From JAQBRD01 sp041158765 (lineage in GTDB: Bacteria; Patescibacteriota; Minisyncoccia; Phycocordibacterales; PALSA-1337): DNA of 50,411 nt. The position numbers were made by a program, and so were the translations under genes. Shown piece by piece: positions 8,628 to 17,512 of the stretch. The stretch is from contig JBEBAU010000002.1 of the NCBI GenBank assembly GCA_041158765.1, positions 1-50,411 of the forward strand, read 5' to 3'. A model generated the notes under the pieces. That model was not told the DNA's origin. It made no database searches and saw only the letters and a program-made list of their open reading frames with translations. Each line of letters starts with the position of its first letter. Within the stretch, counting starts at the first letter, position 1.

Positions 8628-8876
8628 CTAGCTCTCTTCATCGGTTTCTTTGTGTCTGAAAACTTGCAGGGTGGTGCATAGTGCGTATGAGCATACACCA
8701 ATGATGCAGATGCCAATAGTCACGATTGTCCAAATTGCGATAGTGAAAGCAAGAGGATACTCGGCACATAGACGGTATACACCATACACGAGGATGAGAG
8801 ATATAATCCAAATCAGCGAGCCGAATACGATCGGCTTAACGATTCCACGAGGGGGGAATTCCTGATCATGTCCCAT
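8628..8876 (-). CDS. Small two-helix membrane protein, unknown function
   Basis: 82 residues with two hydrophobic helices (about 15-33 and 41-70: VFGSLIWIISLILVYGVY; FTIAIWTIVTIGICIIGVC), a short basic stretch (FRHK) and an acidic C-terminus KETDEES. It is convergent with uvrA and divergent from uvrC. No family recognised. The hydrophobic pattern, the terminator abutting its stop codon and the absence of any competing frame support it as real. No Shine-Dalgarno is visible upstream. Confidence 0.6.
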   Translation of the reverse strand: MGHDQEFPPRGIVKPIVFGSLIWIISLILVYGVYRLCAEYPLAFTIAIWTIVTIGICIIGVCSYALCTTLQVFRHKETDEES

Positions 8877-8938
8877 AGATTTTGAGGGGTTAGGGGTTTC
8901 AGTTGAACGAATGCCTGTAATACAGTACGCTTACAATT

Positions 8939-10324
8939 ATGACTAGTCAAGACTTCCAAAAATTGAATTTGCCAGATAGTCCAGGGGTCTATTTTTTCAA
9001 AGGGTCGCGTGATTCCGGAGCAAAAAATGAAATCTTATATATCGGACGGGCAACATCGCTTCGTGATCGTGTACGAAGCTATTTTGGTGATGATTTGATT
9101 CATACTCGAGGACCATTGCTCATTGATATGGTGACTCGTGCGAATACGGTCGAATGGCAAGAGACTGGTTCTGTGCTCGAAGCGATCATTCTCGAAGCTA
9201 ATCTCATAAAAACACATCAACCGTATTTCAATACAAAAGAAAAAGATAATCGAAGTTTCAATTATATTGTTATTACAGAAGAAGCCTTCCCAAGAATTCT
9301 TATGGTGCGAGGGCGCAATCTCGAAAAAATGTCTGAACTCAAAGCAGCTGATTTGCCGTATGTTGTTGCTGAAGTGTTCGGTCCGTATCCTAATAGCACG
9401 GTATTGCGCGGAGCTCTCAAAATTATTCGTAGAATTTTCCCATATCGTGATAGCTGTAGTCCGTGTGAAAATAGTAGCGCGTGTAAGCCTTGTTTCAATT
9501 ATCAAATTGGATTGTGTCCAGGAATGTGTGCTGGGAAAATTTCAGAAAAAGACTATATGGTGACAGTGAAGCGCATACAGCTGTTTTTGCGAGGCAAAAC
9601 ATCTACATTGATTGAAAGCCTTGAACGAGATATGAATCGATATGCGAAGGTTGAGCGTTTCGAAGATGCGAATGATGTGAAAAAAGTGCTTTATGCGCTT
9701 AGCCATATTCAAGATATTGCGCTCATTAATAGAGATGGAGCTAGTGGGGCTTCGGGTGGCGCTTCTTCCGGCGAGCATTCGGGTGCGCTACGAGGTTTCC
9801 GCATTGAGGCATACGATATTGCGCATCTTGGCGGCAAAGATGTCGTTGGTGTTATGACAGTGCTTACCAACGGTATTCCGGACAAGGCTGAATATCGCAA
9901 GTTCAAGATTCGTGGCAAAACTGGCAAAAAAATTAAAGCGGGAGCCGAAGTTAAGATTGAAGTCGAGACAAATATGCCTGATGGAAAAATTCGGACAACT
10001 GGAAATGATGATGTGAATAATCTCAAAGAGATTCTCAGTCGAAGACTTGGTCGTAGTGAATGGCAATTACCGGATTTGATTGTGATTGATGGAGGTATTG
10101 CACAAAAAAATGCCGCGGAAGCAATTGTCACGGCTTTCAATATGCAAATTCCAGTGGTTTCTGTTGTGAAGGACGATAGTCACAAGGCGCGTGAAATTCT
10201 TGGCGAGGTTGAGTCATCATTTCATCCAAATATTTTACTCGCGAATACCGAAGCGCATCGTTTTGCAATTGCATATCACAAATTGCTTCGTAAAAAATCT
10301 TTTTTGCGTGGTTTGGTGAAATAA
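8939..10324 (+). CDS. uvrC: UvrABC system protein C, short form without the C-terminal HhH region
   Basis: 461 residues against about 600 for typical UvrC. Present: N-terminal GIY-YIG nuclease (about 13-95: GVYFF, ILYIGRATSLRDRVRSYF) for the 3' incision; a four-Cys-plus cluster (about 170-190: CSPC, CKPC, CPGMC), a region reported to hold an Fe-S cluster in other UvrC; a UVR motif (RFEDANDVKKVL); and the RNase H-like 5'-incision domain (YDIAHLGGKDVVG, VIDGG, ending HRFAIAYHKLLRKKSF). The tandem helix-hairpin-helix domain is absent; the frame simply stops. Two linker-like insertions occur: an Ala/Gly/Ser tract (GASGASGGASSGEHSGA) before the nuclease core and a GKIRTT peptide at about 348-353 coded by the dispersed repeat. 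Confidence 0.96.
   Translation: MTSQDFQKLNLPDSPGVYFFKGSRDSGAKNEILYIGRATSLRDRVRSYFGDDLIHTRGPLLIDMVTRANTVEWQETGSVLEAIILEANLIKTHQPYFNTKEKDNRSFNYIVITEEAFPRILMVRGRNLEKMSELKAADLPYVVAEVFGPYPNSTVLRGALKIIRRIFPYRDSCSPCENSSACKPCFNYQIGLCPGMCAGKISEKDYMVTVKRIQLFLRGKTSTLIESLERDMNRYAKVERFEDANDVKKVLYALSHIQDIALINRDGASGASGGASSGEHSGALRGFRIEAYDIAHLGGKDVVGVMTVLTNGIPDKAEYRKFKIRGKTGKKIKAGAEVKIEVETNMPDGKIRTTGNDDVNNLKEILSRRLGRSEWQLPDLIVIDGGIAQKNAAEAIVTAFNMQIPVVSVVKDDSHKAREILGEVESSFHPNILLANTEAHRFAIAYHKLLRKKSFLRGLVK
9985..10001 (+). repeat. Dispersed 17-mer element, in-frame copy inside uvrC
   Basis: AAAAATTCGGACAACTG, exact. Read with the preceding GG it encodes GKIRTT, in a variable loop of the UvrC RNase H-like domain. 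Confidence 0.9.
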
Positions 10325-10334
10325 AAAGAAGGTG

Positions 10335-10340
10335 TATAAT
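10335..10340 (+). promoter_or_regulatory. -10 box of ddl
   Basis: TATAAT ends exactly 6 nt before the ATG at 10347. This decides that start over the upstream in-frame ATG at 10332, which lies within the promoter. Confidence 0.7.
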
Positions 10341-10346
10341 CTTGGT

Positions 10347-11378
10347 ATGAATCTCACTCGAGTTGGTGTTCTTCGTGGAGGGCCAAGCAATGAACATGAT
10401 GTATCACTCCAAAGTGGTGCGACCGTATTGCGCAATCTTTCACCCGAAAAGTATCATGCAATTGATATTTTCATTGATCGTGATGGACAATGGCATATTG
10501 GCGGACTTGCAATGAGTCCACATGATGTATTGTCAAAGGTTGACGTGGTCTTCAATGCGCTTCATGGTGCATACGGTGAAGATGGCAAGGTGCAACGCAT
10601 TCTCGATATGCATGGTATTCCGTATACCGGTTCTGATTCTATTTCATCTGCAATTGGTATGAACAAAGCCCTTTCAAAAAAAGCGTTTCAAAAAGCTGAA
10701 ATAGAAGGCAAAATTGGTTTGAAAATTGCTCAGCATGTATTAATTGATAAATCTGAAATTGAAGCCGAAACGGGTGGAGATGATGATACGGCTCTTGCAT
10801 CTGTGTTGCGAGAAAAGTTACTCGCTATATTCCGCTCATTCCCAATGCCGGTGGTGGTGAAGCCTGTTGCCTCAGGTTCTTCTGTTGGTGTATCAATAGC
10901 GAGGAGTTTCGAAGAGTTGGAAGCGGGGGTTGTTGCGGCTTTTGAATTTGGTGATGTGGTTATGATTGAAGAATTCATTCAGGGAACCGAAGCAACCTGT
11001 GGAGTGATCGAGGGTTTACGAGGACAAGATCTCTATGCCTTGCCACCAGTTGAAATCAGACCGACACATGGAGGATTTTTTGATTTTGAAGCGAAGTATG
11101 AAGGGAAGTCACATGAAATTGTGCCAGGAAATTTCACTCATGCTGAAAAGGTGGAGCTCGAACGACTTGCACGTGCTGCGCATACTGCACTTGGTTTGCG
11201 ACACTATTCACGCACGGATTTCATTATTTCTCCAAGGCGGGGTATATACATACTTGAAACAAATACCTTGCCAGGGCTTACCGAGGCGTCTCTTGTGCCG
11301 AAGGCTTTGCATGCAGTGGGTGTATCGATTCGCGATTTCCTCGATCACTTGATAACTCTTGCAATCGCCCGAAAATAA
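10347..11378 (+). CDS. ddl: D-alanine--D-alanine ligase
   Basis: 343 residues. An ATP-grasp ligase that joins two D-Ala for the peptidoglycan stem peptide in the cytoplasm. Seen: N-terminal GVLRGGPSNEHDVSLQSG, the serine-loop region FNALHGAYGEDGKVQ, YTGSDS, ATP-grasp strands VVVKPVASGSSVGVS and VMIEEFIQGTEAT, and the C-terminal metal/substrate site ILETNTLPGLTEASLVPKA. An insertion of roughly 15 residues (IEAETGGDDDTALAS) sits in the ATP-grasp lid. With alr (23.2 kb) the window holds both D-Ala-D-Ala precursor steps, although the genes are not adjacent. The start is set by the -10 box 6 nt upstream. Confidence 0.96.
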   Translation: MNLTRVGVLRGGPSNEHDVSLQSGATVLRNLSPEKYHAIDIFIDRDGQWHIGGLAMSPHDVLSKVDVVFNALHGAYGEDGKVQRILDMHGIPYTGSDSISSAIGMNKALSKKAFQKAEIEGKIGLKIAQHVLIDKSEIEAETGGDDDTALASVLREKLLAIFRSFPMPVVVKPVASGSSVGVSIARSFEELEAGVVAAFEFGDVVMIEEFIQGTEATCGVIEGLRGQDLYALPPVEIRPTHGGFFDFEAKYEGKSHEIVPGNFTHAEKVELERLARAAHTALGLRHYSRTDFIISPRRGIYILETNTLPGLTEASLVPKALHAVGVSIRDFLDHLITLAIARK

Positions 11379-11437
11379 GGTAGAATGCTTTCTGTGCTTT
11401 TGAGCACGCTTTTTTAACGGAAAAGTTTGAAAAATTT

Positions 11438-11510
11438 GGGCCCGTAGCTCAGTTGGTAGAGCAGTGCTTTTGCAAAGCAAAGGTCGGAGGTTCGATTCCT
11501 CTCGGGTCCA
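11438..11510 (+). tRNA. tRNA-Ala (anticodon TGC)
   Basis: The cloverleaf folds by hand: acceptor GGGCCCG / CGGGTCC carrying the G3:U70 wobble pair that specifies alanine, D stem GCTC/GAGC, anticodon loop TTTGCAA, T arm GGAGG-TTCGATT-CCTCT, discriminator A. The outermost anticodon-stem pair (27:43) is a G-A mismatch. The genomic 3' end is not CCA, so CCA must be added enzymatically. Confidence 0.96.
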
Positions 11511-11517
11511 CAAACAC

Positions 11518-11541
11518 AAATCCGCCACAGGCGGATTTTGT
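11518..11541 (+). terminator. tRNA-Ala terminator
   Basis: Stem AAATCCGCC / GGCGGATTT with a 3-nt loop and a T-rich tail, starting 8 nt after the tRNA. Confidence 0.8.
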
Positions 11542-11546
11542 TTTGG

Positions 11547-11645
11547 AACCCGAGCAAGGTGCTTGAGCATCTTGCGTAGAGGAATCGAAAAGGTTGAGTA
11601 TATCGCACGGAGCCGCAGGCGAGTACGATGCGAAACCTATACTGA
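11547..11645 (+). other. Post-tRNA structured element (copy A)
   Basis: The gap 11379-11720 holds tRNA-Ala, its terminator and this block. It begins with an inverted, interrupted copy of the tRNA 3' arm (ACCCGAG ... AGAGGAATCGAA, reverse complement of TTCGATTCCTCT...CTCGGGT). It then contains AGGTT...AACCT and TCGCA...TGCGA stems enclosing GAGCCGCAGGCGAG. A similar arrangement with GAGCCAGCAGGCGAG follows tRNA-Trp at 24.8 kb. Function unknown. Confidence 0.5.
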
Positions 11646-11720
11646 AGCTGTAAGCTTCGATTTCTCTTTTTTATTTCCCCAGAAACCATTTCCCACCACT
11701 ATAATTTTGGTGTACTATAT

Positions 11721-14700
11721 ATGTACTCGAGTTATATGCCCAAGACACACTCACAAATGAGGCACTATCTATTTGGTTTTTTTGTCGCAACAATCTCACT
11801 CTTTTTTGCTACACCACATTCTGCAAACGCAGCCAATATTAGCGCCTGTGGAACACTAAGTTCAGCTGATACCTATACAATGACCACGGACTTTGGTTCT
11901 GGTGGCGCATGTATTGTTATTACCGCAAACGGAGTGATTATTGATGGAGCAGGACATACGATTACTGGAAATGTTACGGGTAATGGAGTAAGTACAGGTA
12001 ATCCCGGATTTAATTTCACAATTCAGAATGTAACAGTTACTGGTACAACAAGTGCAAATGGTGCAAACTTCGGAAGTGGAGGATTCACACCTGGTTCTGC
12101 TGGAGCTGGAGGAACAATTACTGTTGCAACATCTACTCTAGGCGTGATTCAAGCGAATGGTGGCACTAACAGTAACTTTCCTCTTAGTGCATATAACGGT
12201 GCCGGAGGAACATTGTTGATTACAAATTCTACATTCACTTCTGCACAAGCTGTTGGACAAGGAGGGTACGGAGTATCGGGAGTCGGAGGTTCTATCACTA
12301 TTACAAAAACAGCTCTGGATATTTCTGGAACAAGTATTTTGGCAAATGGCGGATCTGGTTCGACTCTCGCAGCACACGGTACAACTACTCTTAATTACTC
12401 TACCCTTACTCATACGGGAACTTTTTTTTCAGATCTCGCAAGCGTAAACCTTAATGGTACAGACCTTGGATCATTCGGTGCAGGTATTTTTGCTGCAATT
12501 CCTGGAGACACTATTACTTCAGCGGCACAATGTAATATCGGTTTTACGGGAACCTATACTATCGGTTCTGATTTCACTGGTAATTGTAAAATCACAAACG
12601 ACTCAGTGATACTTGATGGATCAGGTCATACTATTACAGGAAATGTAAATGGAGATGGTAACGGATACGCAGGTGCAAGTATGTTTCGTAGTGCGTATGA
12701 TTTCACCCTTGAGAATCTTACAGTTACAGGTACGACTTCAGCTATAAGTTATGTTAATTCATCAAATTATGTAAGTAATGGTGGTTCAATTACTCTCGAT
12801 AATGCTACATCCACTCATGTTGCTGTTGGTGGAGGTGGTAGTGATGGTGGAACAATTACAATTACTCGACCGACAATGAGTTTGTCCGGAACAGACCTGT
12901 TTTTGGATGATGGAACACATGGTATTGGGAATGCTACTTTAGGTAGTCTTGTGCTTAATTACACAACTTTCAACCATGCGGGAGTCTCTCTTCCTGCTGT
13001 CTCACATCTTATATTGAATGGCCCCGGTAATGTTCCTGGCGATCTTGGAGCTTATGCTGGAGGACTTCTTCCTGCTGTTCTACCTGGCGATATAATAAGC
13101 GACATATCTGATTGTAATCTTGTTTTTGCGGGTACATATACATTTGGTTCTAACCTTTCTGGAAACTGTACTGTGAGCGGAAGTGGTGTTGTTCTTGATG
13201 GTGCCGGATATACACTCACCGGAAACATTAATGGAAATGGACAGAATGATGGGGATGGAGGATTTAGTTTTGCTGTGAGAAATATTACAGTTACTGGAAC
13301 AACTACCGCTGACGGTAGTCTTGCAGGAGGTGGTGGAGGTACTATCACCGCTTCAACATCTACACTTGCGAGTGTAACTTCACATGGATACAACGGAGAG
13401 AATGGTGGGTCTATTACTTTGAATAATACGACAGCTTCATATGTTGATGTTGGATCAGACGGTGGAAATGGAGGTTCAATAACGATTAGCAAAGATGCTC
13501 TTACGTTAACAGATACAACACTTACCTCTCTTTCAACTAATGATGAGGGAACTCTCACGCTCAACTATTCAACTGTTACCTATTCGAATCTTACGACGTC
13601 TGCTTTTTCAAATATAACAGTGAATGGATCGAGTCTAGGTGCTTTTGGTGCAGCTGTTTTTGGAAATCAAGGTAGAACACTTGCAAATATTGGAGAGTGT
13701 AATTTGTTTTTGCCGGGTACATATACATTTTCCGATTCATTTACTGGTAACTGTACACTCAAGATAAGCGGAATCATCCTCGATGGAGATGATCATACGC
13801 TCACCGGAAATATTATTGGTGATGGTGTGAATCTTGGAGAGACTGGTCTGAGTTTCGAATTGCGAAATATAACGGTTACTGGAACTACAAGTGCGAATGG
13901 TCGTCTTGCTTCTGGAAGTGCAACAAGTACTCGTGGAGGTAGTATCACAATAACAGATTCTACAGTTGCTACGACAACTGCTGATGGTGCATACGGGGGA
14001 AATTATTTTGGTAATGTTGCTGGTCCTGGAGGAACTATTCGTATCACAAATTCAACAGCTTCATTATTGCAAGCAAATGGGGGGCAAGATGATCCAATTA
14101 CAGGTGCTGCGCTTTCTGGACATGGAGCAGTTGGTGGCTCTATTTATGCTACAAGTTCAACAATTACTGCTGCATATGCAAATGGTGGGTATAGCGCAGG
14201 GGCAAGTAGTGGTGAGGGAGGATTAATTGTGTTGTATGAGTCACCAACTACAGATATTCAGGTAAATGGAGGCGGGGGACAATATACGGCTGATGGTGGT
14301 TCTGTTGTAATTACACAATCAGCTTTGAGTCTAAATGATGTTACTATTTCTGCCTCAATTGGAGATGCCCCACTCCCGAATGATCCTGTAAATATATTCG
14401 GAACCCTCACACTTAATTATGTGACATTTGATAGAACAGGTACTATTTTGCCAGAACTTTCTGCATTGATTATGAATGGTCCAGGTAATCTGCCAGGAAA
14501 TACAGGAGCATTTCTTGGTGGTGCTCTCAGTGTGTTGCCTGGAGACACAATAAATAGCATATCCCAGTGTTCTATTTCTATTGGAGGTAGTTATACTATT
14601 GGCGCAGACATGGTTGGTGATTGTACAATCACAGCTTCTGGGGTAACTCTTATTGGTGGTGGACATACTATTACTGGAAATATTATTGCAAACGGAGTTG

Positions 14701-16562
14701 CTACAGGCGCTTCAGGACATGATATTACAATACAAAATCTCGATGTGACCGGCACAATTAGTTCTAATGGAGCAGCCGGAAACGTTATTCTTGATGGAGG
14801 AAATGGAGGTGCGATTATCATTTCTCAAAACTCTACAGTTGCTACAACAACTTCAAATGGAGGAATTACTACGGGAGATAGTATATATGAAGTTCATGCG
14901 GGTAGCGGTGGTTCGATTACCATTCTGAATTCAGTTGCGGGGTACGTTGAGGCAAGTGGAGCGAGCGGAGTACATGCTAATGGTTGGGCGGGTAAGACAG
15001 GTGGTAATGGAGGTACCATTACAGTGGCAACTTCAACAACTAAAGCCTTGGTTGCAAACGGGGGTAGTAGCTCAGAAAAAAATGCTGGTAACGGAGGAGT
15101 AATCAATGTCACCAACTCCATTGGAGATCCTTCTAATAGTCCAATAAGCGCTAACGGTGGAGATGCTACGGTTTGTGGATTAGGAGGAAATGGTGGAACG
15201 GTGACACTTATTGATTCAACATACGGTGAAGTGTCTACTAATGCAGGGCTAAATCAACAATCTGAGCTTGCTGACTACTGTAATAATAGATACCCGGGCT
15301 CATCTCATTCTAGCAGTAGAAGTTCTTCCGGATTAGCTACTATTTTGGGTAGTTACAGATCGTCTTCAGGTGGTTCAGAAACACAGACACTTTCGAGTGC
15401 ACCAGATATTACCTCAATTGCAAATATTGAATCTCGCCCTGTTTCTTCACGAACACGAATTGTAGTTGTTGCAACAAGCACAGATGTTCCTGTTCCAGCA
15501 ATCGTACAACAAGTTGCCAACCAAGTAAGAACTGTCCAGAAATCAATTATCACACGAACAGCTGAAGTTGTAGAACAGGTTCGCGAAGCAACAGTAGCCG
15601 TTGCGAATTCTCCAGCAGCTAAGACCGTACAAGTAGTCGGATTCTTCGGAGGTATGCTCGCTTCAGTTGGAGCGTTTGCAAGTTCAGCGACTGTTCCACT
15701 TGCTGCTTCAGAAATCCTCCTTACTCCACTTCGCCTTTGGGGAATGATGCTCGCAGGACTTGGTATACGTAAGCGTGTTCGACCATGGGGCACAGTCTAC
15801 GATAGCGTCACCAAGCAGCCAATTGACCCTGCATATGTGACGGTGGCTGACGCTAGTGGCAAGGTTGTGGCTGAGTCAATTACTGACTCAGATGGACGAT
15901 ACGGATTCCTTCTTCCTGATGGCACATATTATGTTTCGGTAAAAAAGACAAATTATGAATTTCCTTCAAAGAAATTGGTTGGCAAAACTGTTGATGAAAT
16001 ATACGGCAATCTCTACTTCGGTGAACCAGTAACTATTATTGGTGGACAAGTACTCGACAAAAACATCCCAATGGATCAGCTTAACTTCGACTGGAATGAA
16101 CATGCCAAGAAGGAGCGCGGAGCCTTTTCATTCCACAGTGCAGGAACTCACAAATGGCTTGTTTTGAGTAATTATATATATGCTATCGGACTCATCATCT
16201 CAGTTGTGGTCGTTGCATTCCATCAGTCTGTATACAATGTGCTCATGTTATTTGCATACGTCGTTATCATTGTGCTCATGAATGTATTCGGTGCTCGAAC
16301 ACGTAAGCTTGGACAAGTTGTAGACGCTCGTACTGGGGAACCGCTTTCATATGCAATTGTACGTGTAACTGCATACGATCACGAAGTGATATTGCGAACA
16401 GCAGTCTGTGATGCTCGAGGACGATATTATGGAATTATTCCGAAGGGACAATACTATGTTGATATTGATAAGAAAAATCCAGATGGAAGCTATACGAGAG
16501 TATATTCATCAGATTTGATTTCAAGTGATACAGGTTTCCTCAATACGCATTTTAGTGTATAA
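11721..16562 (+). CDS. Giant repeat-containing surface protein with C-terminal membrane segments and two carboxypeptidase-regulatory-like domains
   Basis: 1613 residues. Signal peptide (cleavage near SANA-AN, residue ~38), then five repeats of about 190-290 residues starting near residues 40, 265, 456, 653 and 941. Each opens with a conserved Cys pair (e.g. QCNI...GNCKI), then LDGxGHTITGN, a Gly-rich loop and NxTVTGTT, followed by beta-rich Gly/Thr/Ser repeats of GGSITI type that suggest a right-handed beta-helix. A Ser/Arg-rich stretch, a helical segment and a hydrophobic region (about 1304-1350) lead to a CarboxypepD_reg/CNA-B-like domain (RPWGTVYDSVTKQPIDPAYV), a two-helix membrane hairpin (about 1486-1525) and a second such domain (LGQVVDARTGEPLSYAIV). 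Likely a large adhesin or cell-surface fibre. ATGs at 11736 and 11757 are alternative starts. Confidence 0.85.
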   Translation: MYSSYMPKTHSQMRHYLFGFFVATISLFFATPHSANAANISACGTLSSADTYTMTTDFGSGGACIVITANGVIIDGAGHTITGNVTGNGVSTGNPGFNFTIQNVTVTGTTSANGANFGSGGFTPGSAGAGGTITVATSTLGVIQANGGTNSNFPLSAYNGAGGTLLITNSTFTSAQAVGQGGYGVSGVGGSITITKTALDISGTSILANGGSGSTLAAHGTTTLNYSTLTHTGTFFSDLASVNLNGTDLGSFGAGIFAAIPGDTITSAAQCNIGFTGTYTIGSDFTGNCKITNDSVILDGSGHTITGNVNGDGNGYAGASMFRSAYDFTLENLTVTGTTSAISYVNSSNYVSNGGSITLDNATSTHVAVGGGGSDGGTITITRPTMSLSGTDLFLDDGTHGIGNATLGSLVLNYTTFNHAGVSLPAVSHLILNGPGNVPGDLGAYAGGLLPAVLPGDIISDISDCNLVFAGTYTFGSNLSGNCTVSGSGVVLDGAGYTLTGNINGNGQNDGDGGFSFAVRNITVTGTTTADGSLAGGGGGTITASTSTLASVTSHGYNGENGGSITLNNTTASYVDVGSDGGNGGSITISKDALTLTDTTLTSLSTNDEGTLTLNYSTVTYSNLTTSAFSNITVNGSSLGAFGAAVFGNQGRTLANIGECNLFLPGTYTFSDSFTGNCTLKISGIILDGDDHTLTGNIIGDGVNLGETGLSFELRNITVTGTTSANGRLASGSATSTRGGSITITDSTVATTTADGAYGGNYFGNVAGPGGTIRITNSTASLLQANGGQDDPITGAALSGHGAVGGSIYATSSTITAAYANGGYSAGASSGEGGLIVLYESPTTDIQVNGGGGQYTADGGSVVITQSALSLNDVTISASIGDAPLPNDPVNIFGTLTLNYVTFDRTGTILPELSALIMNGPGNLPGNTGAFLGGALSVLPGDTINSISQCSISIGGSYTIGADMVGDCTITASGVTLIGGGHTITGNIIANGVATGASGHDITIQNLDVTGTISSNGAAGNVILDGGNGGAIIISQNSTVATTTSNGGITTGDSIYEVHAGSGGSITILNSVAGYVEASGASGVHANGWAGKTGGNGGTITVATSTTKALVANGGSSSEKNAGNGGVINVTNSIGDPSNSPISANGGDATVCGLGGNGGTVTLIDSTYGEVSTNAGLNQQSELADYCNNRYPGSSHSSSRSSSGLATILGSYRSSSGGSETQTLSSAPDITSIANIESRPVSSRTRIVVVATSTDVPVPAIVQQVANQVRTVQKSIITRTAEVVEQVREATVAVANSPAAKTVQVVGFFGGMLASVGAFASSATVPLAASEILLTPLRLWGMMLAGLGIRKRVRPWGTVYDSVTKQPIDPAYVTVADASGKVVAESITDSDGRYGFLLPDGTYYVSVKKTNYEFPSKKLVGKTVDEIYGNLYFGEPVTIIGGQVLDKNIPMDQLNFDWNEHAKKERGAFSFHSAGTHKWLVLSNYIYAIGLIISVVVVAFHQSVYNVLMLFAYVVIIVLMNVFGARTRKLGQVVDARTGEPLSYAIVRVTAYDHEVILRTAVCDARGRYYGIIPKGQYYVDIDKKNPDGSYTRVYSSDLISSDTGFLNTHFSV

Positions 16563-16570
16563 CTTGGTGT

Positions 16571-17476
16571 ATGAATTCGCCACACTATACGATTCTCCTC
16601 TATTATAAATACGTGGATATAGCTGAGCCGCACAAGCTCATGGCGGCGCAGCGCGCCATTCTCGAGCGGCTCGGTGCCAAGGGTCGTATTATCGTGGGAA
16701 CTGAGGGAATCAATGGAACATTCGAAGCAACGACAGAAAACTGCGAAAAATACATTGAATATATGCGAAACGATCCAGAAGCACGATCATTCGCGGATTT
16801 TTCTGATATTCATTTCAAAAAAAGCACAGGTACACAAGACGGAACCGCATTCCCAAGACTTTCAGTTAAAGTTCGTAAGGAACTCGTAAGCGCCCATCTC
16901 GATGAACAAGACGTTGATCCGAAGAAGGTCACTGGCAAGCGTCTCAAGCCAGAAGATCTTCATGCGTGGTATGAAGCCGGTAAAGATTTCACTATTATTG
17001 ATATGCGAAATGGCTACGAACACATTGTTGGGCAGTTCGAAGGGTCTGTGTTGCCAAAACTTTCAAATTTTCGAGATTTGCCAAAAGCCGTAGATGAAGA
17101 GTTTGTTCCAGCGGGGCTTCACAAAAAAACCGTACTCACCGTATGTACCGGAGGTGTTCGATGTGAAAAAGCTTCAGGATATCTTGTTTCTCGAGGTTTC
17201 GAAGATGTGTATCAGCTCGACGGGGGAATTGTGAGCTATATGGAAAAGTATCCAGGGAAAGATTTCCTCGGTTCGCTCTATGTATTCGACAAGCGAAAAG
17301 TTATGAATTTTGATGAAAAGGCTCCTTCAAAGCATACGATCATTGGAACTTGCGCTCATTGCAAAAAGCCGTCAGAACGATATGTAAATTGTATGAATCA
17401 ATCATGTCACAAGCATTGCATCGTCTGTGAAGTTTGTGCTCCAGATGAAAATGCTGCTACTTGTACAACTTGTTAA
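16571..17476 (+). CDS. trhO: tRNA uridine(34) hydroxylase (rhodanese-like, TrhO/YceA family)
   Basis: 301 residues. TrhO makes 5-hydroxyuridine at the wobble position of tRNAs, using O2 or prephenate-derived chemistry depending on conditions in known members. Seen: N-terminal acylphosphatase-like domain with IIVGTEGINGTFEA, a central rhodanese domain (DFTIIDMRNGYEHIVGQFEGS) with the active-site loop CTGGVRCEKAS (Cys about 192), and a C-terminal Cys-rich zinc-like tail (CAHCKKPSERYVNC, CHKHCIVCEVC). A TATAAC -10 box overlaps the stop codon of the preceding giant gene and sits 7 nt before the ATG, so it has its own promoter despite the 8-nt gap. Confidence 0.93.
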   Translation: MNSPHYTILLYYKYVDIAEPHKLMAAQRAILERLGAKGRIIVGTEGINGTFEATTENCEKYIEYMRNDPEARSFADFSDIHFKKSTGTQDGTAFPRLSVKVRKELVSAHLDEQDVDPKKVTGKRLKPEDLHAWYEAGKDFTIIDMRNGYEHIVGQFEGSVLPKLSNFRDLPKAVDEEFVPAGLHKKTVLTVCTGGVRCEKASGYLVSRGFEDVYQLDGGIVSYMEKYPGKDFLGSLYVFDKRKVMNFDEKAPSKHTIIGTCAHCKKPSERYVNCMNQSCHKHCIVCEVCAPDENAATCTTC

Positions 17477-17512
17477 AAAAGCGAGAGGTGTTTTTTTTGT
17501 GCGTGGTGGCAG

